Assembly (NCBI RefSeq): GCF_026278345.1
Contig: NZ_CP111085.1
Span: 1,562,001 to 1,626,000 of the forward strand
Direction of reading: 5' to 3'
DNA from: Tellurirhabdus rosea
GTDB lineage: Bacteria; Bacteroidota; Bacteroidia; Cytophagales; Spirosomataceae
Length of the DNA stretch: 64,000 nt
The notes under the pieces are model-generated. The model did no database searches. It was not told where the DNA came from and saw only the letters and a program-made list of their open reading frames with translations. The first letter of the stretch is position 1; each line of letters begins with the position of its first letter. A program made the position numbers and the translations under genes. Below are positions 1-8,148 of this stretch, one piece after another.

Positions 1-1
1 A

Positions 2-862
2 CCTGCTCAATTAATAAGAGAAGGAAGCGCTATTTCTTATAAGTGTCGATGTAGTGTAGCTTGGAGGCTTTCTATTGCATTATACGTCAAATCTGGTGGA
101 GTGCCGTGGAGGTTAGCTATACAAGACGAAGATACTGCTATAATTGGCCTAAGTTATAGCTTACGTACTAACCCTTTGAATCAAAATCAAGAGTTCCTTA
201 CATGCTGTAGCCAAGTATTCGATTCGGATGGTACAGGCTTAGAGTTTATCGCATATGAAGCAGACGATTATTCTAAGCACGGAGAGAATCCTTACTTATC
301 CAGATTTGAAATGAGGAGAGTTATGCAGAAGAGTCTAAACCTTTACCTACAGAAACATTCTGGCAGACCCTTAAGAAAAATTATCATTCATAAAACAACA
401 CCTTTTAAAAAAGATGAAATTGAAGGTTGCTTTGACGCATTTCCACACAGAACGCAAATAGAGTTACTGAACGTTAAGCAATCAACTCCTTGGCGAGCCA
501 TTAACTTTGAATATTATAAGAAAGTTTCTGGTTATCCAGTAAATAGAGGTACAGTGGTCACGCTTTCTCACAACGAAGTCCTTCTTTGGACCCAAGGTCT
601 TACCCAACTAGAAAGCAAAAGAAATTTTTACAAAGAAGGGAAAGGTATCCCTTCTCCTATTGCTATAGAGCAGTATGCAGGCTCTGATAGTTTGAATGAG
701 CATTGCCGTATTATCATGGGACTTACTAAAATGAATTGGAATCATGACGCTTACTATGACAGACTTCCGGTTACTTTAGCTTATGCTTCAACTTTAGCAA
801 ATACATTACGTAGTTTACCAAGCGCTTCAAGCAACCTTTATCAATTTAAATATTTTATGTAA
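2..862 (+). CDS. Prokaryotic Argonaute, C-terminal PIWI portion (5' end outside window)
   Basis: The reading frame is open from the left edge (codons from nt 2) and gives 286 residues, so the gene starts upstream; the GTG at 101 is internal. Argonaute hallmarks are visible. A PIWI entry motif YVKSGGVPWRLA (nt 83-118) is followed by the strand IIGLSYS. Then come IIIHKTTPFKKDEIEG (about nt 380-427), a late GIPSPIAIEQYAG...LTKMNWN segment, and an aromatic C-terminus FKYFM of the kind that lines the guide 5'-end pocket. In active PIWI domains an Asp sits in the first strand and another follows the His; here they are Ser (nt 152-154) and Lys (nt 392-394). The protein is therefore predicted to bind guide and target nucleic acid without cutting. 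Long-B and short types both fit; the missing N-terminus would decide. It is very A+T-rich and converges on the nuclease gene 17 bp away. Confidence 0.9.
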   Translation, partial: PAQLIREGSAISYKCRCSVAWRLSIALYVKSGGVPWRLAIQDEDTAIIGLSYSLRTNPLNQNQEFLTCCSQVFDSDGTGLEFIAYEADDYSKHGENPYLSRFEMRRVMQKSLNLYLQKHSGRPLRKIIIHKTTPFKKDEIEGCFDAFPHRTQIELLNVKQSTPWRAINFEYYKKVSGYPVNRGTVVTLSHNEVLLWTQGLTQLESKRNFYKEGKGIPSPIAIEQYAGSDSLNEHCRIIMGLTKMNWNHDAYYDRLPVTLAYASTLANTLRSLPSASSNLYQFKYFM

Positions 863-879
863 CATTTAAGTGTCCTAAT

Positions 880-2325
880 TTAAACTTCAGAATTCACAAA
901 ATAATCTCTTATTAAATCGTTTACCTTTTTTGATTTTAGGCTTTTTAATTTAGCGTTTATAGTATTAAAATCATAATACTCAACTTGATACTTTTTCGTA
1001 CTTGAAGTCTGTTCAAGTGCTTTTAGTGCATTGTCTTCAAACCCTCCAGTTGACCAAAGTTCAAATTTGACATTGTAGTTATTATATACATTTTGCTCTC
1101 TAACCCATTTATACATAAACGGTATACGCTCATTTATCCAATTTTCAACATAATAATAGTCTAATCTGGCTTTTAACGCTTTACATTCTGCAAATACTAT
1201 GGTTTGGTTGGAATAAAATGCAACTATATCAGACTCTTTCGAATTTAAATAATCTAGTTTTAATATTTTACCTATTTCTACTGTAGACGCTTTAGTACTA
1301 TGATAATACGCTACAACAAATTCAAATAAATCTCCTCTTAAATTAATTGTTTTGCCACCTGACAATTTTTCAATTTTATCAATTACTTTTAGAAATTTTG
1401 AATTATCATTATTAATAATCTTTCCAATTTCATTTATTGATACTATTAAATCTCTTAAAGATTTTGTATACCCCATTCCAAATAAATAATCTAAAGTTCC
1501 AACAATTACTCCATGGTTTTTAAGACTATCAATAATCTCAATTGAGGGATTTTCAAGCAACAAGAAAGGCTGAAAAGAATAAAGTCCTTTTTGATTTTTA
1601 AGAAATTTGACTTTTTCTAAAAAAAACTTAATTATTTCTAAATCTTGAACTTCCCCTAGTACTATATCAGCTAATATATATCCGTATTTATTCTTATCTC
1701 TCATTACATTAATATAGGATACAGCCGTATATGACCATAAAAATTTCCCAAACTCTTTATAATTATCACCAGAATAATATGAAGTTATTTTTATACTTCT
1801 TGCCCAAATATTAAATTGATTCAATACTGTTGTTTTAGCTAGCTCTAAAGCTTTAAAATTCCTATACGAGTTACTTGTGTATGTATAAATTTTATTGTGA
1901 AGTTTAATGCAATCACCATCTTGTTCCAGTATTTGGACTTTTTTTAAAATTTCAATAATGTTGTTTACGTTTTTATGACCTTTTAAATTTTCAATTGGGT
2001 AAAAGCTATACACGGGTAGTTGTTTTGCTTCTATGAAACCGTGATTAATCTCGATATGCCTGATAATGGAGTAAACAGGTGCTGAATAGTCACGAAATGC
2101 AGACATTAATTTATCTACATATAAATCAGTGTTAAACTGACTTTGTAAGTATATAAAGGATTGATTACGAGAAAAAAAGCCTCCTATTTTCATTATAGGT
2201 GCATTAGCTCTACTTAACTTCTGCCGTATTGCTTCTTTATTTTCTTCTTTAATATCCAAGTGCCTATATAGTTCACTAGAGATCATAGGCCCAAATTCTT
2301 CAAGTACACTTATTATTTCTGTCAC
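880..2325 (-). CDS. Winged-helix / PD-(D/E)XK nuclease-like protein beside Argonaute
   Basis: 481 residues from a GTG start; an in-frame stop lies just upstream, so no longer N-terminus is possible. Residues 1-60 look like a winged helix (ISSELYRHLDIKEENKEAIR, then a basic recognition-like stretch). The middle has no family I can name. The C-terminal part has a PD-(D/E)XK core: a Glu-bearing helix (GDLFEFVVAYYH, E335), then SDIVAFYSNQTIVFAECKA giving D366-x13-E380-C-K382, followed by Tyr-rich helices. DNA cleavage is therefore the likely activity. The gene is A+T-rich like its Argonaute neighbour and unlike the genes to the right. Restriction-type nucleases near catalytically inactive Argonautes are known as effectors, but they are usually co-directional; this pair is convergent, so a functional link is inferred from proximity and shared base composition. 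Confidence 0.8.
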   Translation of the reverse strand: MTEIISVLEEFGPMISSELYRHLDIKEENKEAIRQKLSRANAPIMKIGGFFSRNQSFIYLQSQFNTDLYVDKLMSAFRDYSAPVYSIIRHIEINHGFIEAKQLPVYSFYPIENLKGHKNVNNIIEILKKVQILEQDGDCIKLHNKIYTYTSNSYRNFKALELAKTTVLNQFNIWARSIKITSYYSGDNYKEFGKFLWSYTAVSYINVMRDKNKYGYILADIVLGEVQDLEIIKFFLEKVKFLKNQKGLYSFQPFLLLENPSIEIIDSLKNHGVIVGTLDYLFGMGYTKSLRDLIVSINEIGKIINNDNSKFLKVIDKIEKLSGGKTINLRGDLFEFVVAYYHSTKASTVEIGKILKLDYLNSKESDIVAFYSNQTIVFAECKALKARLDYYYVENWINERIPFMYKWVREQNVYNNYNVKFELWSTGGFEDNALKALEQTSSTKKYQVEYYDFNTINAKLKSLKSKKVNDLIRDYFVNSEV

Positions 2326-2668
2326 ACTGGTCTATTATTAATATTATTATTCTTTAAAGGCAGACTTAACTCCAAAATTTATCAATAAGGCCCTGACAAC
2401 CAAGATATTAAACCTAAAAAAGCTATTAAGTTAGGATTTTTTTAGCTTTTATGATCAATTCCGGTCATCCTTCAAAAATTCCGGTTTAGTATAAAGCAGG
2501 TAGTCAAGGAGGATTTACCTTACTTTCATCTAAGTATTAGCTTTGTTACATAATTGTACCTCTCATAAAATTTATATAAGTAAACTCTTAAAAAACAATT
2601 ACTTATCACAAGCGAATACTTTTTGTATCGGAAAGTAACCCAATCCTTTTTGATAAAATCAAACCCGT
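2326..2668. other. A+T-rich intergenic gap; right edge of the Argonaute island
   Basis: 343 bp without a credible ORF. It is A+T-rich and must carry the nuclease promoter (leftward) and perhaps that of the SGNH hydrolase. Two copies of ATTCCGGT lie near 2458 and 2478. Base composition switches sharply to G+C-rich at about 2665. No tRNA end, integrase or clear attachment repeat was found. Confidence 0.6.
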
Positions 2669-3358
2669 ATGCCCTTTTCCCCATTTACTACGCTGGTCGC
2701 TACTCTTGCTTTTTGCGGATTAACCGGCCTGGCGGCGGCGCAGTCGGCTGTACCCGACACCAGCTTTCGGTCCACGTATTATGAGCAGAAACGTACACTT
2801 TACGAATCGCTGCCCGTTGAGCGGAATAGCATTCTTTTTATCGGCGACAGCATCACCGATACCGCCGAGTGGGCCGAACTGCTGGGAAACAGCCGGATCA
2901 AGAACCGGGGTATTTCGGGCGACCTCAGCTTTGGAGTCCTCGCCCGGCTGGATGCCCTCATTGCTGCTAAACCGGAGAAAGTGTTTCTGATGATCGGCGT
3001 CAATGACCTGGCCCGGGGCGTTGCCGACAGTGTCATCATCCGCAACTACCGGCAGATGGCGGAACGATTCCGCCGCCAGTCGCCCCAAACCCGGATTTAC
3101 TGGCAGAGTGTCCTGTCGACCAACGACTCTTTTCCCCAGTTTAAACGGCATCAGGGCAAGATGCAGAACATCCGGGCTTTGAACGATGCTCTCCGTACGC
3201 TGGCCAGCCAGACGGGTCAGACTTTTGTGGACCTGCACCCCTACCTGTCGGACTCCGACGGGAAGCTCGACGCCCGGTACACCAATGACGGCCTGCACCT
3301 CAACGGAACCGGCTACAGCCGCTGGGTCGAAGCGCTGCGCAAAAACAAGTACCTCTGA
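2669..3358 (+). CDS. Secreted SGNH/GDSL-family hydrolase
   Basis: 229 residues. The first 25 form a signal peptide ending GLAAAQS. The SGNH blocks are all present: FIGDSITD (nucleophile Ser), the Gly block (GISGD), IGVNDLARG (Asn block) and NDGLHLNGTGY with the catalytic Asp/His. The overall length and the wording of the blocks match the platelet-activating-factor acetylhydrolase-like / sialate-O-acetylesterase-like esterases of Bacteroidota, acting on acyl or acetyl esters in the periplasm or outside the cell. The exact substrate cannot be read from the sequence. It is monocistronic and ends at a bidirectional terminator. Confidence 0.85.
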   Translation: MPFSPFTTLVATLAFCGLTGLAAAQSAVPDTSFRSTYYEQKRTLYESLPVERNSILFIGDSITDTAEWAELLGNSRIKNRGISGDLSFGVLARLDALIAAKPEKVFLMIGVNDLARGVADSVIIRNYRQMAERFRRQSPQTRIYWQSVLSTNDSFPQFKRHQGKMQNIRALNDALRTLASQTGQTFVDLHPYLSDSDGKLDARYTNDGLHLNGTGYSRWVEALRKNKYL

Positions 3359-3400
3359 GCGTCACCCGGACCGGCGACCCAACGCCCCGGCCTCAAATAG

Positions 3401-3432
3401 AAAAGTCCCAGAGATTCACCTCCGGGACTTTT
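3401..3432. terminator. Bidirectional hairpin terminator
   Basis: AAAAGTCCC (3401-3409) pairs with GGGACTTTT (3424-3432), and the pairing extends inward by AGAG/CTCC with one mismatch. A/T runs at both ends let it serve the convergent SGNH and YtxH genes. Confidence 0.8.
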
Positions 3433-3453
3433 CCATTTTATCGACATAACCCA

Positions 3454-3864
3454 CTAAAGATCCCGGTCGGTCCGCATCGGGCTTTCGGAGCCGCTGTATC
3501 CCAGACCCGCGTCGTCGGCGAGCGGATCGATGCTGGTATTGTACTGCTGCCGGGTAACGTCCTGCGGCGTCATGGAGGAAGTCGCCGGAGTGGCCGGGGT
3601 GGCGGGGCTTGAATAGTTGCCGTTGCCGTTCCCATTGCTGCCGGCATTGCCCTGCACCTGCGACATCACCTGGTTGACCTGCGATTTGATCTGGTCGACC
3701 ACCTGATTGAGCTTCTGTTTCCAGTCGCCGCCGCCGCTCGTGCCGTCGCCTTTAAATGCCTGTTCGACCTGGTCACGGAGTTCTTTGCCCGTTTTGGGTG
3801 CCAACAGCATCCCGGCGCCTACGCCCAGCAGGAGCCCGGTCAGAAAATTTGAAGTGCTTCTCAT
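3454..3864 (-). CDS. YtxH domain-containing protein
   Basis: 136 residues. The N-terminus FLTGLLLGVGAGMLLAPKTGKELRDQV is the signature of YtxH proteins: a glycine-rich membrane-type helix followed by APxxGxELR. A Gln/Lys-rich amphipathic stretch follows (residues 35-70), then a low-complexity Asn/Gly and Pro/Ala/Thr tail. Proteins of this type are small, abundant and linked to general stress in several phyla; a biochemical activity is not known. It stands alone, upstream of the response regulator that reads in the same direction 90 bp away. Confidence 0.85.
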   Translation of the reverse strand: MRSTSNFLTGLLLGVGAGMLLAPKTGKELRDQVEQAFKGDGTSGGGDWKQKLNQVVDQIKSQVNQVMSQVQGNAGSNGNGNGNYSSPATPATPATSSMTPQDVTRQQYNTSIDPLADDAGLGYSGSESPMRTDRDL

Positions 3865-3957
3865 AATCGTGAGTGTTGTTTTGTATGACTTTTACAAAAA
3901 CCTAACGGCTGGCCCTTCCGATTGTTTGGAAGAATACACATCCGGCGGCCGGGCGGG

Positions 3958-4362
3958 TCACCGGACTTCCTTGTTTCTGGCCCCCTCCAGCATTTCCTGT
4001 AAGGCTTCCAGATCAACCGGTTTGACCAGATGGCCGTCGAAACCTGCTTTCAGGCTGTGCCGCCGGTCCTCCTCCTGGCCGTATCCACTCAGGGCAATCA
4101 GGGTAATGTCAGCGCCCCAGGGCTGCTTCCGGATCAGCTGGCAGGTTTCGTATCCGTCGAGGTTGGGCATGGCAATGTCCAGCACAATCACCTGCGGCCG
4201 TAGGTCTCTGCCAATCTCCAGCGCCTCCCGCCCGCCAAAGCACGCCTGCACTTCGTTTCCCATCAGGCGGAGCAGAAGGGCCAGCGTAGTAGCCGCGTCC
4301 ACATTATCGTCCACCACCAGAATCCGGCGGCCCGTGGTTTCTTTGTCTTCAGGACTGTTCAT
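3958..4362 (-). CDS. Single-domain response regulator (receiver only)
   Basis: 134 residues starting at MNSPEDKE. Longer in-frame starts would run into the kinase gene; this start overlaps the kinase stop by 14 nt, which suggests translational coupling. Receiver residues are intact: D18/D19, phospho-acceptor D62 in VIVLDIAMPNLDGYE, Ser in LSGYG and K114 in LVKPVD. There is no output domain, so it should act by protein interaction, as in CheY-like regulators or the detached receivers of hybrid PAS kinases. Its partner is the upstream kinase. Confidence 0.9.
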   Translation of the reverse strand: MNSPEDKETTGRRILVVDDNVDAATTLALLLRLMGNEVQACFGGREALEIGRDLRPQVIVLDIAMPNLDGYETCQLIRKQPWGADITLIALSGYGQEEDRRHSLKAGFDGHLVKPVDLEALQEMLEGARNKEVR

Positions 4363-5932
4363 CGATTTCCTTGTTTTTTGGTTCCGACGAAAGCGGCAAT
4401 CTGACTTCAAACGAACTTCCCGTTCCAGGCCCGTCGCTGTAGACGTTAACCTGTCCGCCATGAAGTTCCACAAACTCCCTGACCAAAGTCAGGCCAAGCC
4501 CCAGACCGCTCTGCGAACGGGTTCGGGAGGCATCCACCTGCGCAAACATATCAAAAATGCGGCCTTGCTGTTCTGCCGGGATGCCGATGCCGTTGTCGCG
4601 TACGCGCAGCACCGCCACCTGCCCTTCCTGCTCAAGACTGAGCCAGATGTGCCCGCCTTCGTGGGTAAACTTGGCCGCATTGCCCAGTAAATTGCGGACG
4701 ACCTGCGTCAGACGCACGGAATCGCCACGGATAAAAAGGGGCTCTTCGGGCAGCTGCGCCGTAAACTGCCGACGACCGGCCTCCACCAGCGGGCGACTGG
4801 ATTCCACGGCCTGCCGGACGAGTCCGATGAGTTCGAGCCGCTGCTGCCGCAATTCCGTTTTTCCCCGGCTGATGCGGCTGACATCCAGCAGGTCGTCCAC
4901 CAGCCGGACGAGTTGTTTCACTTCCCGGCTCATCATCGCCAATGCCTTTTTTAGGGGCAGAGATTCGTTTTTCCCTCCCGTCATGTCCAGAATCAGCAAG
5001 GTGTTCGACAGGGTGGCCATCGGGTTGCGCAGTTCATGGGCCAGCAGGGCCAGAAACTCGTCCTTCCGGCGGTCGGCTTCGCGAAGGGCTTCCTCCATAT
5101 CCCGCCGTTCGGTGAGGTCGCGGGCCACCTTCACGTACCCCAGTAGTTCGCCCGAAACGTCATAAAGCGGGGAAGTCACCCCGGATACATACAGGCGCGA
5201 GCCGTCTTTCCGGATGTGATAGCGTTCGTCCATAGCCCGGCCTTCCCGGTGGGCCGTTTCAATTTCCTTCTGTGGCTCGTTGATGACCTTATCTTCCGGG
5301 GTAAAAATAATCGCCCCCGGTTGTCCCAGGGCCTCCGCCTCGGTATAGCCGAAAAGGTTTTGGGCTCCGGTATTCCAGCCGGTAATTCTGCTTTCGGTAT
5401 CGGTGGTAATAATGGCGTGGTCGGTAACACTTTCCATCACAATCCGCAGCCGCTCTTCGGACTGCCGCAGGGCCTCCTCGGCTTTGCGGCGCTGGGTCAT
5501 GTCCGTCATGACGGCCAGCACGGTCCGTGCTCCGCTGTATTGGTTAACCAACAGCGAAAGCGTACTGCTTGCCCAGACCACCGAACCGTCGGGGCGCCAA
5601 TACCGGTTATCGAGCGACACCGGCCGACCCGTCGTGAGCAGTTCCGCGAAGGCCTTCTGGCTGTTGGCGACATCGTCGCTGAAGGTCACCTCGGCGACGC
5701 TCCGCGTCAGTATATCCTCCCGCGTACGGGCCAGAATCCAGCACAACTTCTCATTGACCCGCAGAAAATAACCGTCGGTGGAAATCTCGGAAATACCGAC
5801 CTCAGCGCCCTGAAAGATAGCCTCCAGATGGGCCTGGCTCTGCTGCAGGGCTGTTTCGGCCTGAGAGCTATCGGCAGCCTGCTTCGCGGATGAGGAGAAA
5901 TCCGGGGGCAGTTCTGGATCGTCTTCTTGCAT
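4349..5932 (-). CDS. Soluble PAS-PAS sensor histidine kinase
   Basis: 527 residues from the ATG preceding QEDDPEL; upstream in-frame codons look non-coding. There is a PAS domain at about residues 35-150 and a second at about 160-280, each ending in a PAC-like strand and linker (TDMTQRRKAEEAL; ARDLTERRDMEEAL). A HisKA dimerisation domain carries H299 in LLAHELRNP, and the ATPase has its N-box (NLLGNAAKF), G1 (DNGIGIP) and G2 (SGLGLGL). No membrane segment or signal peptide is visible, so it senses a cytoplasmic cue such as light, redox state or a ligand; no cofactor residue can be assigned. It is in an operon with the overlapping receiver protein. Confidence 0.9.
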   Translation of the reverse strand: MQEDDPELPPDFSSSAKQAADSSQAETALQQSQAHLEAIFQGAEVGISEISTDGYFLRVNEKLCWILARTREDILTRSVAEVTFSDDVANSQKAFAELLTTGRPVSLDNRYWRPDGSVVWASSTLSLLVNQYSGARTVLAVMTDMTQRRKAEEALRQSEERLRIVMESVTDHAIITTDTESRITGWNTGAQNLFGYTEAEALGQPGAIIFTPEDKVINEPQKEIETAHREGRAMDERYHIRKDGSRLYVSGVTSPLYDVSGELLGYVKVARDLTERRDMEEALREADRRKDEFLALLAHELRNPMATLSNTLLILDMTGGKNESLPLKKALAMMSREVKQLVRLVDDLLDVSRISRGKTELRQQRLELIGLVRQAVESSRPLVEAGRRQFTAQLPEEPLFIRGDSVRLTQVVRNLLGNAAKFTHEGGHIWLSLEQEGQVAVLRVRDNGIGIPAEQQGRIFDMFAQVDASRTRSQSGLGLGLTLVREFVELHGGQVNVYSDGPGTGSSFEVRLPLSSEPKNKEIDEQS

Positions 5933-6094
5933 AATCGGGAAGTCAGGAGTGAATACTGGTAAACAACACCTTACTTTAGAAAGACCTGCGGACGCCTTCG
6001 AAAAGTAACGAAGGTACAACCCGCAACGGAAATTTGTGTTTGAACTCTCGTGGCTAAGTGCCTGATGGAAAGCCGCATTTTAAGTTCATAAAAA

Positions 6095-6122
6095 AAGCCG
6101 ATTGCCCGGAGACAATCGGCTT
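6095..6122 (-). terminator. Rho-independent terminator of the dehydrogenase gene
   Basis: Stem AAGCCGATTG (6095-6104) / CAATCGGCTT (6113-6122) with an 8-nt loop. Read leftward it is followed by a T run, 20 bp past the stop of the gene at 6143. Confidence 0.85.
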
Positions 6123-6142
6123 ATGAGCCGGATTTGGAAGAA

Positions 6143-7546
6143 TCAGATCGCTGTCGGCGTCAGGCGGAAGACGTAGCCGGGGTTTTCAACCGAAACGTAC
6201 AAAAAACCATCCGGTCCCATCCGCACGTCGCGCACGCGGCCCAGGTTCGGCAGCAGGTTTTCCTGTTTCACGACTTTACCGTTTTTCAGCACGCAGCGGT
6301 TGAGGTACTGAAAACGCAGCGACCCCATCATCAGGTTGTCTTTCCATCCGGGGTATTTGTCGCTGGTCACGAAAGCCAGGCCGCTCGGCCCGATGGACGG
6401 AATCCAATAGGTTTCGGGCTGCTCCATGCCTTCTTTGGCCGTGAAGTTGGTGAAGGTCGTGCCGTCGTAGTTGATGCCGTACGAAATGACCGGCCAGCCG
6501 TAGTTCTTTCCTTTGCGGACGATGTTCAGTTCGTCGCCGCCGCGCGGACCGTGTTCGTGTGCCCAGACCTCGCCGGTCGGCGGATAGATGGCTACGCCCT
6601 GCGGATTGCGGTGGCCCCAGGAGAAGATCGTCGGCCGGGCGCCGGCCTTGCCCACATACGGGTTATCGGACGGAACGCTGCCGTCGTCCTTCATCCGGTG
6701 CACTTTGCCGCAATCGCTTTCGAGAGACTGGGGGTTGACTTTTTCGGCGCCCCGGTCGCCGACCGAAACGTAGAGCAGACCCTTCCGGTCAAATTCAAGG
6801 CGACCGCCGTAGTGGTGGCGCGTCCGCGACCAGGGCTGGGCTTCGAAGATCACTTTCTGATCGGCCAGTCCGGTGTCCGTCAGGCGGGCGCGCATGACGG
6901 CGGTGGTCGCCAGCTTCTGCCCGTTTTCGGTTTTTCCGGCCGAGTACGACAGATAAATCACGTTGTTTTTGGCAAAATCCGGGTGGAGTTCGATGTCCAG
7001 CATGCCGCCCTGCCCTTCGGCCACCACCTCCGGCGTGCCGGTGAGTTTGGTTTTCGTCCCGTTTTTGGCCAGCCGGTAAACCGAACCGGAGCGGTCGGTT
7101 ACTACCATATCTCCGCCGGGCAGGAAGACCAGTCCCCAGGGGCTGTCCAGTCCCGCGGCCACCGTATCGAGCCGTACGGTCATGCCTTCCGACCGGAAGA
7201 TGTTGCTTTTGGGTTTGCTGGCAAACTTATACTGGTCGAGGGTTTCCATGCTCACCAGAATCAGGTCGGCCAGTTCGTCGATTTCCTTTTCTTTCAGCGA
7301 CTGACCCCAGGCCGGCATGCCCAGATCCGGGTAGCCATGCGTAATGCTTTTGATCAGGTCCGATTTGGCAATGCCATGTTTCCATTTACGGTCAACCATG
7401 GCTTCTACTTTTTCGCCGTGGCACGACGAGCAGTAGGTCTGGTAATTTTTTCGCGCCGCGTCAGTGGTCGGCGGGGCGGGTTTGAGGGACTTTCCATTCA
7501 GGAAAAGAACAGAGGCCAGTCCCGCAACGGTCAGATAGCGAAGCAT
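6143..7546 (-). CDS. Cytochrome c / PQQ-type sugar dehydrogenase fusion
   Basis: 467 residues. A signal peptide of about 20 residues is followed by a class I cytochrome c domain with C39-S-S-C-H43 as haem site and a downstream GMPAW that can supply the axial Met. From about residue 120 comes a six-bladed propeller of the soluble glucose/sorbosone dehydrogenase family (GLDSPWGLVFLPGGDMVVTDRSG, GGRLEFDRKGLLYVSVGDRG, SWGHRNPQGVAIYPPTGEVWAHEHGPRGGDE). This should be a periplasmic enzyme oxidising a sugar or related alcohol and passing electrons through its own haem. The substrate and the use of PQQ are inferred from the family. It is monocistronic with its own promoter and terminator. Confidence 0.88.
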   Translation of the reverse strand: MLRYLTVAGLASVLFLNGKSLKPAPPTTDAARKNYQTYCSSCHGEKVEAMVDRKWKHGIAKSDLIKSITHGYPDLGMPAWGQSLKEKEIDELADLILVSMETLDQYKFASKPKSNIFRSEGMTVRLDTVAAGLDSPWGLVFLPGGDMVVTDRSGSVYRLAKNGTKTKLTGTPEVVAEGQGGMLDIELHPDFAKNNVIYLSYSAGKTENGQKLATTAVMRARLTDTGLADQKVIFEAQPWSRTRHHYGGRLEFDRKGLLYVSVGDRGAEKVNPQSLESDCGKVHRMKDDGSVPSDNPYVGKAGARPTIFSWGHRNPQGVAIYPPTGEVWAHEHGPRGGDELNIVRKGKNYGWPVISYGINYDGTTFTNFTAKEGMEQPETYWIPSIGPSGLAFVTSDKYPGWKDNLMMGSLRFQYLNRCVLKNGKVVKQENLLPNLGRVRDVRMGPDGFLYVSVENPGYVFRLTPTAI

Positions 7547-7581
7547 AGCAGGGAAGGAGTTGAACGTACACGATTCATCTA

Positions 7582-7614
7582 CAAAAGTAAGATGTTCGTC
7601 CTTTTACCTGCAAA
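7582..7614 (-). promoter_or_regulatory. Bacteroidota-type promoter for the dehydrogenase
   Basis: On the minus strand TTTG (7614-7611), a 21-nt spacer and TACTTTTG (7589-7582) match the Bacteroidota -33/-7 consensus TTTG...TAnnTTTG exactly. Transcription would start about 30 nt before the ATG at 7546. Confidence 0.7.
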
Positions 7615-7662
7615 AATAGGCTAATTTGCACCGATTTCTACAGTATATTTTATTCCTCTGAC

Positions 7663-8046
7663 ATGACAAGACAAACCATTCTGACGGGCTCTCCGTGGGA
7701 AGACAAAGTGGGCTACTGCCGGGCGGTACGGGTCGGCAATTTTATTGAAGTATCCGGCACGGTAGCCCTTGTGGACGGCGAGACGGTTCGGGCCGACGAT
7801 GCCTACGCCCAGACCTTCAACATCATCGAGCGCATTTCGGCCGTTCTGGAGCAGGCCGGTGCGAGCCTCGGCGACGTGGTCCGGACCCGGATTTTCACCA
7901 CCGACATCAGCCGCTTCGACGACATTGCCCGTGCTCACGGCCATTTTTTCGGCGACATCAAGCCGACGACGGGCATGTACGAAATCAGCAAACTCGTCGC
8001 GCCGGAGTACCTGGTCGAGATTGAGTTTACGGCGGTGGTGGCCTAA
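7663..8046 (+). CDS. ridA: RidA family protein
   Basis: 127 residues, the usual RidA/YjgF/UK114 length. Family features include VGNFIEVSGTVAL, the central Val-Arg-Thr-Arg-Ile-Phe-Thr-Thr-Asp strand whose Arg binds the carboxylate of enamine/imine substrates, and the C-terminal LVAPEYLVEIEFTAVV with the conserved Glu. The family hydrolyses reactive 2-aminoacrylate-type intermediates from PLP enzymes; several paralogous subgroups have other or unknown substrates, so the symbol denotes the family. It is divergent from the dehydrogenase gene and has no operon partner. Confidence 0.85.
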   Translation: MTRQTILTGSPWEDKVGYCRAVRVGNFIEVSGTVALVDGETVRADDAYAQTFNIIERISAVLEQAGASLGDVVRTRIFTTDISRFDDIARAHGHFFGDIKPTTGMYEISKLVAPEYLVEIEFTAVVA

Positions 8047-8148
8047 ACTCTTTCGCCCCAGGCGGGGTTTATGCGATAATCCTGATCTGAACATTTTGCA
8101 ATCTCTGACAGCCGGGCTAAATTAGACGTGTACTTCACCTGTAAGTTT

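Noticed and set aside
2326-2668. Attachment site of an integrated element
   Set aside because: No tRNA end, integrase or direct repeat pair could be matched within the window.
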